Positions 10,747-21,386 of a stretch of 64,000 nucleotides of DNA are shown piece after piece. The stretch's first letter is position 1. Every line of letters starts with the position of its first letter. The notes below the pieces were generated by a model that searched no databases, was not told the origin of the DNA, and saw only the letters and a program-made list of their open reading frames with translations. This DNA is from Cranoglanis bouderius (lineage: Eukaryota; Chordata; Actinopteri; Siluriformes; Cranoglanididae): positions 31,300,899 through 31,364,898 of the forward strand of contig CM042535.1 in assembly GCA_023630585.1 (NCBI GenBank), given 5' to 3'. The translations under genes were made by a program, and so were the position numbers.

Positions 10747-11732
10747 ATGTCCTTTGGTGTTCTTTCTCTCTCGCTAACAGTGAGCTACCGTGTCCCAATC
10801 ATCCAGTCCCGCCACTCACTGGGACCACCTCGAGACCTGGCTGTGTGTCGTGGCGACTGTGTTCCTGCTCCAAGCTGCTGGCGACCTACAGCACCTAAGC
10901 AGAGAGCAGCTGGACGACGACGTAAGCGGACAGACGGCCCACAATCTGATCCAGAACCCCAAAGGATGGGCAGAGATCATCGGGAGCCTCGCACACAACC
11001 TCGTCGCCCAGGCACGACTCAGCAAAATGAGCAACGTCCACCTGGAGCAAGAAGCAGCAGCGCGCTCAAGCTCCAGAACGAGGAGGCCTGAAGGAACCAG
11101 GCCCATGCTCAAAGCTGCCTAAATCAGCATACTCCTCGAGACCCCGAACCGGTGCGGGACAGAAGTTGAAATGGACCCAGAGCTCAGAGAGGCAGTGGAA
11201 AAACTACAAAGGGTCTCATGCAGAGACCAAGCACCGAGAGCAGTTGGAGAGAGAATCCAGAGAGGAACTCATCAGGAAACTCCAACAAGTGAAGCTCTCC
11301 TAACCAGAGCAAAACGTGAACTGAACAGAAAGGAACGCTAAGGTCAAAGCCTGCAAAAACAACCTGTTGGCGACCCGAGCTGAAATCCATACTTCAGCAC
11401 AACCAGGGTACACATTCACAGATGAACTTAACACCGTTCACAGAGAACTGAACTGGTCATACCTTCTGCAAAATGACCAGAGAAGGTAAATGCTCACCAC
11501 AGAGTTTTCCTTGACCAGTGGGCACAAGTCTCCCAGCCACCACTCCCTAATTCCAAAAAGGGGGGTGGAAGCCCACTGCTCAACGCGTCACCAGGCAGAA
11601 TCCACAAGGCCTACACCAAACAGAGGACTGCTGCCGAAAAGGCTGTGGAAGAAACCAACCATTGACCTTGTCTCTGAACTGGCCCTAGAGGGCGCACGCA
11701 CAAATACACATCAAGATGGACCCTCAGCCTGA
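10747..11732 (+). pseudogene. Gag-like remnant of the LTR retroelement (frame broken)
   Basis: An acceptor-like pyrimidine tract (TCTCTCGCTAACAG, ending about 10781) leads into an open frame at 10790-11122 (110 residues). A region at about 11200-11300 then reads, in another frame, as a Glu/Arg/Leu-rich coiled coil before a stop, and shorter open pieces continue to 11732. There is no zinc knuckle, protease or polymerase motif. Charged, coiled-coil Gag-like proteins are common in fish retroelements, so gag is the likely origin, but no diagnostic domain is visible. At least two frame changes make it nonfunctional as it stands. Confidence 0.45.
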
Positions 11733-11851
11733 GGAAGCAAAGGCTGAGGACATTTGGGAACCACCCGCTGATCTATCAGTTTGATCCACTTGTCATCCAA
11801 TCACCATGACGACTGTCGCCCAACGATGTCCACCCCTGGACATCCTTGTCC

Positions 11852-11862
11852 AAAAGGGGGGG
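11852..11862 (+). promoter_or_regulatory. Polypurine tract
   Basis: AAAAGGGGGGG lies two bases before the 3' LTR start at 11865, the position expected for the plus-strand primer. Confidence 0.85.
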
Positions 11863-11864
11863 TC

Positions 11865-12261
11865 TGTAGCGTATGACTATGCTCAAACTGATTTCTAAAT
11901 TAACCCAAACGAAATATAGAAAGTTTCACCACTTAGGCGACCCAGAGTAACCCCGAGAGGCCTCCTTTGACCAGATGCACCTTTGGGATGCAAAAGACTC
12001 TTTGGAACCCACACAGGACTTACTCCTGCAATAAAAGAAACCTTTGATGACTGAACGTCTGGGAAACTTCATGATTAGTTCGTCAGCAGGGATCCACCAA
12101 AACTCTGACCAAAGGCCTGTAAATCTCTAATCTAATCTCTGTTTATGACCACAGATTAGCTTCAAAGTTAGAAAGCCAGAGGAGAAATGTCCTCCCTAAG
12201 GTCACCCTAAGTACCAGTGGACATTAGAAGAACACCAGCCCCCTCTTCTGGACATACACAT

Positions 12262-12315
<54 letters not shown>

Positions 12316-13589
12316 GCTTACCTTACACACACAATGGAGAAATCTCTTTCTCTTCAATGTAACATGTAATTATATGTAATTATTCCATGTCTAAATAGTG
12401 TGATGTTATCTTGTCTACATATATTGTGTGTTTATGTAACTAACCGTAATGACTTTAGATAGTTTAATTTAGCATATCATTTTAAATGTCTGTAACCAGG
12501 TTTTATATATAATATTCTTCACAAATCCAACGAATTTGGTATGTAGTTAATCGTCTCGAGATACCCAGATTGATTATGCATATCATATTGCAATGGGATA
12601 CATCATTTTATGTTTTCACTTAATTTCATTTATAACATGGTATAAGCCAGCTCCTCCCTGGACATTTAAATTAGGGTCCGAGACCAGACAAAGAGAGTCA
12701 TCCGGACATGCAAACCCAACTTCCTGAGTGGCCCATAGCCCAAAGAGGCGTGTGCGTTGGTGTTGTTTTTAAAACAACACCACGCTCACTTCACTTCAGA
12801 TTTGAGAGTTAGACTTCAGAGTTGGGCTTCACTTCTTCCGGTTTCTCTCCCCCGGGGCCACGTACCCCGGGAAGAGGAAGCCAGGATCTCTCTCTCTCCG
12901 GAAACAAGATGCAACTACCTCCGGGATCACGCCTTTCAAACAACAACGAACCAGCGAACTCTACATGACCTCGCGCAAACTCTCAACCTTGAGGCCATGC
13001 AAGTATAGTTAATGATCTATATCTGCGTTTAAGATTGGACCCCTGTGTTACAGGAGAATTAAGTTTGTGCTGGTTCTGAAAAAGGCTAAATAGTTGTGTT
13101 TTTGTCTGCTTCCCTTTCTTTCATCACTTTCTCTCTATCCCTTTTCTCTCCCTGTATATAGATGTGTATATATGTATGTTTTGCTTACAGTTAGTCGCGT
13201 GTATCCATAGTCACATATAGCTATTAAAATCTATTATCCCACGTTTAATTTTCTCTGTTTTGTTGACGGGATGAGTCAATTAAATACTGCATAAGATCTC
13301 GATTACCCGCGCTATCTTTAATAATAAACTTCGTGAGTTAATTCTTCCTGGCCAGAAGGATAAACTCACTCTTTAGAGTTCATCAAGCTGATCTAGGCCA
13401 CATACATAGTAATAATTAATTATAATCCATTGTAGTTAATTATCTATATGTATATGTGCACCTATATAAATTCCCTTCCATGGCTGATGTATATTTATAA
13501 CTGGTCATAACACGCGTTGATTAGATACATAGATATATCTATAATTATAATTTTTACCTTTTTTTTTTACCTTTTGTAATTTCGCTACT
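11865..13589 (+). repeat. 3' LTR (about 1725 bp, internally deleted)
   Basis: Colinear with the 5' LTR from TGTAGCG. About 270 bp are missing near the right end, replaced by a short AT- and T-rich patch (about 13535-13575). It keeps the terminal TTTCGCTAC but the final A is T. The CACGTG site of the 5' LTR is CACGTA here. Confidence 0.9.
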
Positions 13590-14158
13590 TGGCTATGTGG
13601 ACCATGCGCTTTGAGGCGAAGCACAGTTTTTTCAAGCGTGTTGTGCAACACACCCATTCTTTCAGAAACATCTTGCTTTCACTTGCAGTGAAACACCAGT
13701 TGTTGATGGCTTTTCACTGTCATAATTCAGAAAATTTTAAACCATCACTTTCTGTTTCACATGTGTCCAGTGTCAATTTGGATTTGCTACATAATGATGT
13801 ACAGGAAGCAATTCTCAAAAAACTCCCAAACGAAACATCAGTTGTGTTGGCAAACACGGTATCTTGTTACAGAACAAAATACTGTAAAGGTATGGTTCTG
13901 ACTCATGGTTCCACTGCAGGATTTCCTGACTTTGTTCAGATACACCAGATGATGGTTGTAAAAAACTCTGTTGGGTTTATAGTGAAAACACATAGAGCCT
14001 GGTACAATGAGCATTTGAGGTCTTTTGAACTGGATGCACCTGGCCGTGTTGAAGTACTTCTCCAGAAAGACTTGAGTGATGATGTACTTTTAGCTGCATA
14101 CACTGTCGAGGGAAAGCATATGGTGACTTTGAAGCACTTCATTTCTATACAATTCTAG
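13590..14158 (+). pseudogene. Transposase-like gene, 3' part (resumes after the LTR element)
   Basis: TGGC at 13590-13593 is the duplicated target site. From TATGTGG the protein frame continues from the 5' part (…FDPLVA then MWTMRFEAKHSFFKRVV) and stays open for about 185 residues to a TAG at 14156. The WTMRFEAKHSFFK block is a hallmark I associate with the fish multicopy family. The piece itself has no internal stop, so damage is concentrated upstream. No signal peptide or membrane segment is seen; a nuclear protein is expected. It may use a distant start only by chance; the true start is 4257. Confidence 0.75.
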
Positions 14159-14417
14159 GTAATCATATTGGATCATTTTTAACAGGATATGGCTGTTGAA
14201 TATTTTATAGTAAAGGACCCAAAATGAAAATGATGTCATTTACTCATATGAATAACAAATTAAATTAAATTAGTGCCTGTATAATCAAACAAAGCGAAAT
14301 CATTTAAGTCTGGAATGGAATGAGATTGAGTAAACAGTGACAATTTTCTTTTTTTGGGTGAACTATCCCTTTAATTGATTACATTTTGTCTAATAATCTT
14401 TCTTTTTCAAAAAGGAC
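14159..14417 (+). mobile_element. Intergenic gap with a small MITE
   Basis: Between the two CACTA genes, about 14207-14376 has imperfect inverted ends. The left end has CCCAAAATGAAAATGATG...TTTACTCA. The right end, as reverse complement, has the CACCCAAAAAAAGAAAATTG...TTTACTCA form. These resemble the ends of the foldback element at 18894-19659. The rest is AT-rich spacer. Confidence 0.5.
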
Positions 14418-15563
14418 ATGTGTGAACCAGCAATATTACCAGTGATTCTTGATCAGCACTCCATTCACAATCTTCAGCTGCCCTCTGGAATTCCAGATAC
14501 CTGTATGAAGTTGGAGTCAGCAGTTAGAGAGACATTTCAGATACAAAGGAACTTTACTCTACATTACAAAGACGCTGATTTTGGGGAGTTCTTTTCTCTG
14601 ACTTCAACATCTGAACTTTCAGATAAAGACACTATCAAAGTAGTGCACATTGAGCCAGTGATTATAAATTTAACAGTTGATAGTTTAGAGGGTTCTGCCC
14701 CATCTAGCTTGGATGCCCCAGCTTCCTCAGATGACTCTTCAGTTGCTTCTTCAGCTCCCTCATCATTTGGCTTATCAGATGACACAGTACTCTCCTATCC
14801 AGACAGTTATGGACATAGATCACAGTCATGGCCATCACAGTTTGAAATTCCAGAGTTTGCCTATGACACTGAGCTGATTCTGAAGTATGCTAATGATGCA
14901 TTCAGAAATGATGAAACTCTTCTGAACAATCCACGTGTGAAGTCCGATATTCTGGAAAAATTGGCAGAAAAAATGTTCCAGTATTGTGCATATCCAACCA
15001 GCCAGAAAATCTGCACAGTTGCGGAGGCATTAATCCAAAAGCATCCTTGCTTGAAGGAGTCTGGGTCATTCTCTGGATTCTATGGATGGCAAACAAGATT
15101 GAAGTACAAGATGGGAAATTATCGGTCAAAATTGAGAAGTCTAGGTTGTCCAGAAGTAACTGTGAACTCGGGTAAAAATAAAAGACCTGCTGCTGTAAAA
15201 AAAAAAAAGAACCAAGGAAAGCAGAATTAAACTACCTCCCTCCACATCCTTCAGGAGTAACGGTACAGAGTGTGGAACAAGAATGGGTGGAGCTTCTTAA
15301 TGAGGTCAAGATAAGGGATAACTGGAAAAATATTCATCAGAAAATGGCCAGAACTTTCTCCTACCGTTGTCAGGAGATAGTGGTTCTATAGACAGTCCTT
15401 CTATAGCGAGCATTCAGCAAAGATGGCCTGCCTTGTTTGACATCTCTCAGGTATTGAGATTTCCTTGTTTTAATTTTGCTCTAAATTTGTCTAATTTTTG
15501 AGCAATGTATTATTGTCTTTTTAGGTCAAAGAAGAATTCAGGAGGTTAACAGCTGTTGAGCTG

Positions 15564-17381
15564 TGTAGCGAAAATCTCTACAAGAAGGGGTATTATTATT
15601 ATTATTCTTTTAAGCCAGAATAATGTAATGGATCAACTTTAAACATGAAACGAAACAGAAGCGCACGCTTGGATTCAACGCACCTTTTTAAAGGAGACGA
15701 GTTTTAAAGCGTGCCCACGTTATCTACAGGAATGTATAGTAACTCGGATGAATCTGCAACGTTTAAAATAATATTCTCCACCAGTTACGATTAACAATTT
15801 ACGATTAACAAATTAAAAGATGTTTAACACGTTTAAATGTATTCTCCAATTTATGTAAGGAATTAGCTCGAATGGCGTGAAATATATCTATATATCTAAT
15901 CAACGCGTGTTGTGACCAGTTATAAATATACATCAGCCATGAAAGGGAATTTATATAGGTACACATATACATATAGATAATTAACTACAACGGATTATAA
16001 TTAATTATTACTATGCATGTGGCCTGGATCAGCTTTATGAATTCTAAAGAGTGAGTTTATCCTTCTGGCCAGGAAGAATTAACTCACGGAGTTTGTTATT
16101 AAAGATAGAGCCGGTAATCGAGATCGGAGCGTTTAATGGACTCATCCCGTCAACAAAAACAGAGAAAATCAAGCGTGGGATAATAGATTTTAATAGCTAT
16201 TTGTGACTATGGATACACACGACTAATTGTAAGCAAAACATACATATATACACATCTTTATACAGGGAGAGAAAAGGGATAGAGAGAAAGTGATGAAAGA
16301 AAGGGAAGCAGACAAAAACACAACTAATTAGCCTTTTTCAGAACCAGCACGAACTTAATTCTCCTGTAACACAGGGGTACAATCTTAACGCAGATATAGG
16401 TCATTAACTATACTTGCATGGCCTCAAGGTTGAGAGTTTGTGCGAGGTCGTGTAGAGTTCGCTGGTTCGTTGTTGTTTGAAAAGGCGTGAGCCCGGATGT
16501 AGTTGCATCTTGTGTCCGGAGAGAGAGAGATCCTGGCTTCCTCTTCCCGGGGCACGTGGCCCCGGGGGAGAGAAACCGGAAGAAGTGAAGTTGAGAAGTG
16601 AAGTCAAACTCTGAAGTCTAACTCTCAAATCCCAAGAGAAATGAGTGAGCGTGGTGTTGTTTTAAAACAACACCAGCGCACACGCCTCTTTGGGCTATGG
16701 GCCAATCAGGAAGTTGGGTTTGCATGTCCGGATGACTCTCTTTGTCTGATCTCGGACCCTAATTTAAATGTCCAGGGAGGAGCTGGTTTATACCGTGTTA
16801 TAAATGAAATTAAGTGAAAACATGAAATGATGCACTGTGCAATGTGATATGCATAATCAATCCGGGTATCTCGAGACGATTAACTACATACCAAATTCGA
16901 TGGATTTGTGAAGAATATTACAAATAAAACCTGGTTACAGACATTTAAAATGATATGATAGATTAAAACTATTTAAAGTCATTAAGGTTAGTTAAACACA
17001 CAATATATGTAAACAAAATAACATCACACTATTTAGACATGGAATAATTACATATAATTACACGTTACATTGAAGAGAGAGGGGTTTCTCCATTGTGTGT
17101 GTAAGGTAAGCGTGGGTGTGTGTGTGTGTGTGTGTGTGTGTGTCGTAAAGTAAGTGTGTGTGCGTGTGTGTGTGTGTGTGTGTCTGGGATCCCTGCTGAC
17201 GAACTAATCATGAAGTTTCCCAGAAGTTCAGTCATCAAAGGTTTCTTTTATTGCAGGGGTAAGTTCTGTGTGGGTCCCAGAGAGACTTTTTGCATTCCAA
17301 AGGGGCATCTGGCCCCTAACTAACTCTATGTTTAGTTTGGGTTAATGTAGAAATCAGTTTGAGAATAGATCATACGCTACA
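15564..17381 (-). mobile_element. Solo LTR, reverse orientation, same family as 6125-13589
   Basis: Begins TGTAGCG and ends CGCTACA, flanked by GCTG at 15560-15563 and 17382-17385. The reverse complement aligns along its length with the LTRs above, including the 270-bp part missing from the 3' LTR and the CCCGGG/CACGTG block near 16540-16568. No internal retroelement DNA remains, so it arose by LTR-LTR recombination. It lies inside an exon of the SAMD3-like gene and runs against it. Open frames within it are shadows. Confidence 0.9.
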
Positions 17382-17546
17382 GCTGGAAACAACATTCATG
17401 GCAAATCTGGACAAACACACAGACACACTCCTGTCTTTGTTTCGCACCAAGGGAGGAAATGCTGGACAGCAAATTTGTGAAATTTGAATGTGTTAAACCA
17501 GGTATGTGACTAGTTTGTTGGCACATGTATATGCTTTATATATCTA

Positions 17547-18543
17547 CAGGTGCATCTAAAAAAATTAGAATATCGTGGAAAAGTTTTGTTTTCCCATAAT
17601 TTAATTTAAAAAGTGGTACTTTCATATATTCTAGATTCATTACACAAAAAGTGAAAAGGACAGTGGTAGCTCGGTGGTTAAGATGTTGGGCTACTGATTG
17701 GAAGGTTGAGAGTTCAAATCCCAGCATTGCCAAGCCACCACTGTTGGGCCCTTGAGCAAGGCCCTCAACTGCTCAGATGTATAAATGAAATAAATGTAAG
17801 GTGCTCTAGATTAGGGGTGTCTGCCAAATGCCATAAATGAAATATTTCAAGGTTTTTTTATTTCAATCTTGATGATTACATCTTACAGCTCATTGAAATC
17901 AAAAATCCAGTATCTCAGAATATTAGAATAAAGAATTTATAATACTGAAATGTCGACCTGAGAAGAGCTCTAATCAGCTAATTAACTCAAAACACCTGCA
18001 AAGGTTTCCAGAGCCTTTAATCTCTCAGTCTGGTTCAGTACACACAACCACAATCATGGGGTAGACTGCTGACTTGACAGTTGTCCAAAGACACTCATTG
18101 ACACCCTCCACAAGGAGGGTAAGCCACAGAATGTCATTGCTGAAAGGGCTGGCTGTTTGCAGAGTGCAGGGATGACTGCAGCCTTGACAATCCTCTGATT
18201 GTCAAGCAAAGCCGATTCAACAACTTGGGCTGATTGCCTCCATGCCACGCCGCATTGATGCAGTAATTCGTGCAAAAGGAGCCCCAACCAAGTATCGACC
18301 AAGTATTGAATGCATAAATTAACATACTTTTCAGAAGGTCGACATTTCTGTATTATAAATTCTTTATACTAATAATTTGAGATACTGGATTATTGATTTC
18401 CATGAGCTGTAAGCCGTAATCATCAAGATTTTACAAAAAAAGGCTTGAAATATTTCACTTTATGTGTAATGAATCTAGAATATAGAATATATGAAACAAA
18501 ATGAACTTTTCCATGATATTCAAATTTTTTTTAGATGCACCTG
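17547..18543. mobile_element. Tc1/mariner-like element with TA duplication (degraded)
   Basis: The left end CAGGTGCATCTAAAAAAATT and the right end, inverted, share about 40 bp (through the TGGAAAAGTT block). TA flanks both sides (17545-17546 and 18544-18545). The interior around 18050-18310 carries a heavily mutated transposase-like stretch with many stops. This is a common fish family. A SINE has inserted near its left end. It sits in the intron after 17501 of the SAMD3-like gene. Confidence 0.85.
17657..17836 (+). mobile_element. tRNA-derived SINE
   Basis: Starts GGACAGTGGTAGCTCGGTGG. A-box-like TAGCTCGGTGG is at 17667-17677 and B-box-like GAGTTCAAATCC at 17710-17721, spaced as in a tRNA promoter. 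A body with the GGGCCCTTGAGCAAGGCCCT block and an end CTGCCAAATGCCATAAA follow. TGAAA on both sides is a probable short target duplication. It is nested inside the Tc1-like element. Its resemblance to SINEs abundant in ostariophysan fishes is from memory. Confidence 0.8.
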
Positions 18544-18549
18544 TATATT

Positions 18550-19890
18550 CAGTGCCCTCCAAAATGTTTGCGACTAATACATTTTTTTCTTAATTTTCTT
18601 CTGTACTCCACAGTTTTAGATTTATAATCAAACAATTCAGAAGTGGTTCAATTGCACATTATCAAGTTTTATTAAAGAGTATTTTCATACATTTTGTTTT
18701 TAACATATAGAAATTATAACAGTTGTTATACATAGTTACACCCATTTCAGGGCATCAAAAATTTGCAACACAGCAACAATATGTAAACTATCCAGTCTGC
18801 GACTCATAGATATCACCAGGTATCTTTTCTGGTGATGCTCTACCAGGCCTGTACTGCATGCTCAGCTCCTGCTTATTTTGTGGGCAAGTCTCCTTAAAAT
18901 GATACTCTACTTAAAAATGAAAATTTTGTTATTGTTTACTCATCCTCATGCCGTCCCAGATGTATTTGATTTTCTTTCTTCAGATGAGCACAAACTTAGA
19001 TTTTTAGAGAAGTAATCCATCTCTGTGAGTCCATATGCAATCAGATCGCTCCCTCAAATTTGACACTTTGAAAACCCACGCAACGCGAATGTGACGATAA
19101 TCCATACGACCCCAGTGGATGAAGCGAAAAGATAGGTGTGTGAAAAAAAAATTCAAACTATAAACCATCACTTTCGGCCAACTGTAATCCATGCATTCAT
19201 GGGTTCACGCTTGATGTAAACGTCAGCACGTTGTGAAGCGTGATGCAAGTGTGATGTGAAACTCACACGCAAGAAGTGACGGTCCTCAGTTCCAAGACAC
19301 TTACGTCATGCTTCACAACGTCCTGATGTAAGCACTTCACAATGCTGTCATGAACTGATGTATGACAGTTGGCTCAAAACAATGGTTTATAGTTTAACAA
19401 GTTTAAAATATTAGTAATTGTCTTACATATGCCTACTGTTTTGCTTCAGAAGACATTGATTCATTAACTGTGGTCGTATGGATTATCATAATTATTTGCA
19501 TGGGTTTGAGGGTCCCATCCACTTGCATTATATGGACTCAAAATATGGATTATTTTTCTAAAAATCTGCTTGTTTATTTGAAGAAAGAGTCATATACATC
19601 TGGGACAGCATGAGAGTGAGTAAATGATGAGAACATTTTTGGGTGGAGGATGTCTTTAATTTTTCTACAGCATATAAAATGTTAAATCAGGTTCTGATCA
19701 GGTGACTGACTTGGCCATTCACCAATTAGTTTTAAAAAAAATTGTTGCTTTAGCAGTTTCAGATCATTATCATGTTGTAGGATATTGCAGCAGAACTTGA
19801 GCAGATTTTTCTGTTCATTTTCAAAATTAATTTTGCTTCCAAATTCATTTGTGATCAGCAGTTACACCATCAGTGAAGATGAGTGAGTCA
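18550..19890. mobile_element. Second mariner-like remnant, right end missing
   Basis: Starts with the CAGTGCCCTCCAAAATG terminus, followed by sequence I recognise as a common fish Tc1/mariner-like family. Recognisable internal sequence resumes after the foldback insertion, for example GGTGACTGACTTGGCCATTC near 19700 and the CAGTTACACCATCA block near 19860. No matching right terminus is found before the exon at 19922, so it is truncated. Confidence 0.6.
18894..19659. mobile_element. Foldback element, arms nearly full length
   Basis: The two ends are imperfect reverse complements over at least 140 bp (AAAAATG...TTTACTCA..CTCATGC.GTCCCAGATGTAT blocks). A second inverted pair (ACGTTGTGAAGCGTGATG near 19229 against its complement near 19310) sits close to the centre, so most of the 766 bp could form one hairpin. 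TTAA-like sequence at both edges. It is nested in the mariner-like remnant. A 62-residue minus-strand open frame inside is not coding. Confidence 0.7.
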
Positions 19891-20580
19891 AAAAGCAGCT
19901 TTTGTTTTATGTACTTTTCAGACCAATGCTGTGGAAAAACGTAGAGAAGTTGTGATTCGATGTTTAATGGTGTACCACTCGGAAAATGCTGATAATCTTA
20001 TCAGGCATTATCAGGTGAGCATCTGAAATACATGGAATGTTCTATGGTATGTTTGATTTAGTGAAAGTTAAGCTCCAAACCTAAATAATCAATTTAAATA
20101 ATGGCAATTGATCAATTTCACCCAATTAGACAGAAATGAAACAATAGACAACATTTTATTTTAAAATATGAAGGTACATTTCAAAACATTCTGTCTCATT
20201 TTGTGTTTATTTCAATAAATTGCAATATATTGCCAAGTAATGTTGCAAGTAAATACACATTTGCTATGCTTTACTTTAAGGATACTCATAGGTACCAGGA
20301 GGAACTGGAACAGCATACACTGAGGATTATCACAAAAGGTGGCTCCATAGATGATCCTTTACAGACTGGGATAGTGCTGGAAGGCATAGAGGTGCTGACG
20401 GGGTTGGCAGGTGTTGCGAAGGCCTGTGCTTTGCTACTTGGCCTAATTTACTCAATTAATCTGAGTTACCCCAAAGAGCTCAGATACACATTTGAATTTT
20501 TCCAAAAGATTCTACTGGAGCTAGACAGTGGCAAACTTTCTCCAAAGATTCATTCTCTGAAGAACAGGCTTCTTCGTTGA

Positions 20581-21386
20581 AATGAAAGATATCAATGTTA
20601 TTGTTCTGACCATTACAACTCAAAATATGTTTGAGTTACAAGACATGTTTAGCCATACTCATCTTGTTTAGTACATTGTTAGTCTGCACTTACTTATTTG
20701 AATGCAGTCTTGTTTTATTCTTAGGAAGTTTGTTGCAAAAGTTTAAAAAAATATCTTTTAAGATGTGTTGCAGAGGGTGAAAATAAAATCAAGGAGGTGA
20801 CCTGTTATGAACCTCCTTTTGTCAACTTGTCACATTTTTTCAGCAGTACTACATTCATGATTTGTGGCTTCAGGCAATTTTAGTTAGCTTTTCCCCCCAA
20901 TTGCAATTTCTGTCAAAAACAACAACAAAAAAAGCTTTTATTTTTTTTACTAATTGTCTGAGAACCTTTTTTGAATAAAGTGATTATTTTAACTTAGTAA
21001 ACTGTACTAAATTCATTTGTTGACCATAGCAACCACTGTCAAAAAAATAAAGTAAAATGCTTTATTTTGTGCGATTTGTATGTTTTGTTTGTTTTAAGAC
21101 ATTGAATGTTCTGGAGCAGTGCAGTAGGCAGATCAGTTTTATTCAACAGCTCAAGATCTAAAATAAGTTAAAATGTTAAGTTCAACTCAATTAATTATCT
21201 TTGTTTTTAATATAAATGAGCTTAAATGTTAACACAACTTGCAATTACTTACCAAGTACAAAGGTTTATATAACAAAGGTTTTCTTGTTAATTTTGAATA
21301 AAATTGCTCCAAGTTGTATTTACTTAAAAAGTGTGAGGCAAAAATATTGCATATTTTAAGTAAATCCAACACAATTTTTTTCAGTG
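20581..21386 (+). other. 3' end of the CACTA-like element
   Basis: Follows the stop of the SAMD3-like gene. Polyadenylation-type AATAAA at about 20782 and 20975 could end its transcript. The last ~300 bp are AT-rich with repeated TTAAGT/ACTTA motifs and a TAAGTAAATCCAACA copy at 21357 matching one near the left end, as expected for subterminal protein-binding repeats. The element ends CAGTG at 21386. No other gene is seen. Confidence 0.55.

Larger units (their letters stand above)
6125..13589 (+). mobile_element. Full-length LTR retroelement, gag-like remnant only
   Basis: Two long direct repeats (6125-8109 and 11865-13589) bound about 3.75 kb of internal DNA. LTR ends are TGTAGCG...CGCTACA (the last base of the 3' copy is T). 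TGGC flanks both sides, a tRNA-Ala-like primer-binding site follows the 5' LTR and a polypurine tract precedes the 3' LTR. The interior has no reverse transcriptase, RNase H or integrase motif that I can find in any frame, only a broken gag-like region (10747-11732), so this copy is non-autonomous. About seven differences over the first ~390 bp of the two LTRs (about 2%, by eye) indicate fairly recent insertion. It lies in the same orientation as the gene it splits. A 4-bp duplication fits Gypsy/retrovirus-like integrases, but the superfamily cannot be assigned without pol. Confidence 0.88.
14418..20580 (+). pseudogene. SAMD3-like / PB1-domain gene, second gene of the transposon (broken, interrupted)
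   Basis: Residues about 1-90 look PB1-like (FTLHYKDADFGEFFSLTS... then DKDTIKVV). A Ser-rich linker follows, then a conserved block with AEALIQKHPCLKE and FYGWQTRLKYKMGNYR, matching the fish 'SAMD3-like' family as I recall it. Pieces: 14418-15450 (frame shift in a 12-A run at 15197-15208, another near 15385), donor CAG|GTATTG, 15525-15563, a solo LTR, 17386-17501, then 19922-20014 (acceptor TTTTCAG, donor CAG|GTGAGC) and the last exon 20281-20580. That last exon has a GIVLEGIEVL...ACALLLGLIYSINLSYP block and its stop at 20578. AATAAA lies near 20782. The frame matches across the solo LTR once it and one GCTG are removed. Being inside the CACTG termini, downstream and codirectional, suggests an accessory transposon protein, as En/Spm has two products; that role is inference. 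Confidence 0.72.
3304..21386 (+). mobile_element. Large CACTA/EnSpm-like DNA transposon (about 18 kb with nested insertions)
   Basis: The element begins CACTGACAAAAATG (3304) and ends in TTTTTTTCAGTG (21386). The reverse complement of the right end, CACTGAAAAAAATTGTG, aligns with the left end over roughly 20 bp with gaps, including a later shared GTTGG. A 2-bp CA duplication flanks it, and removing the interval restores an ordinary satellite monomer. CACTN termini and 2-3 bp duplications are typical of the CACTA/EnSpm superfamily. A TAAGTAAATC(T/C)AACA motif occurs near both ends (3521 and 21357), possibly as subterminal repeats. It carries two broken genes on the + strand and at least seven nested or internal insertions, leaving a core of roughly 6-7 kb. 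It is presumably immobile now because both genes are broken. Confidence 0.75.

Noticed and set aside
11184..11390. 68-codon minus-strand frame
   Set aside because: Antisense shadow of the coiled-coil gag-like region.
16404..16628. Open frames inside the LTRs (also at 6978-7365 and 12757-13008)
   Set aside because: Same LTR sequence read in various frames; not conserved in frame between the copies.
17657..17836. True tRNA gene
   Set aside because: A- and B-box-like sequences are present but no cloverleaf can be formed convincingly, and the body and tail are those of a SINE.
18054..18325. 82- and 63-codon minus-strand frames
   Set aside because: Antisense to degraded transposase sequence in the Tc1-like element.
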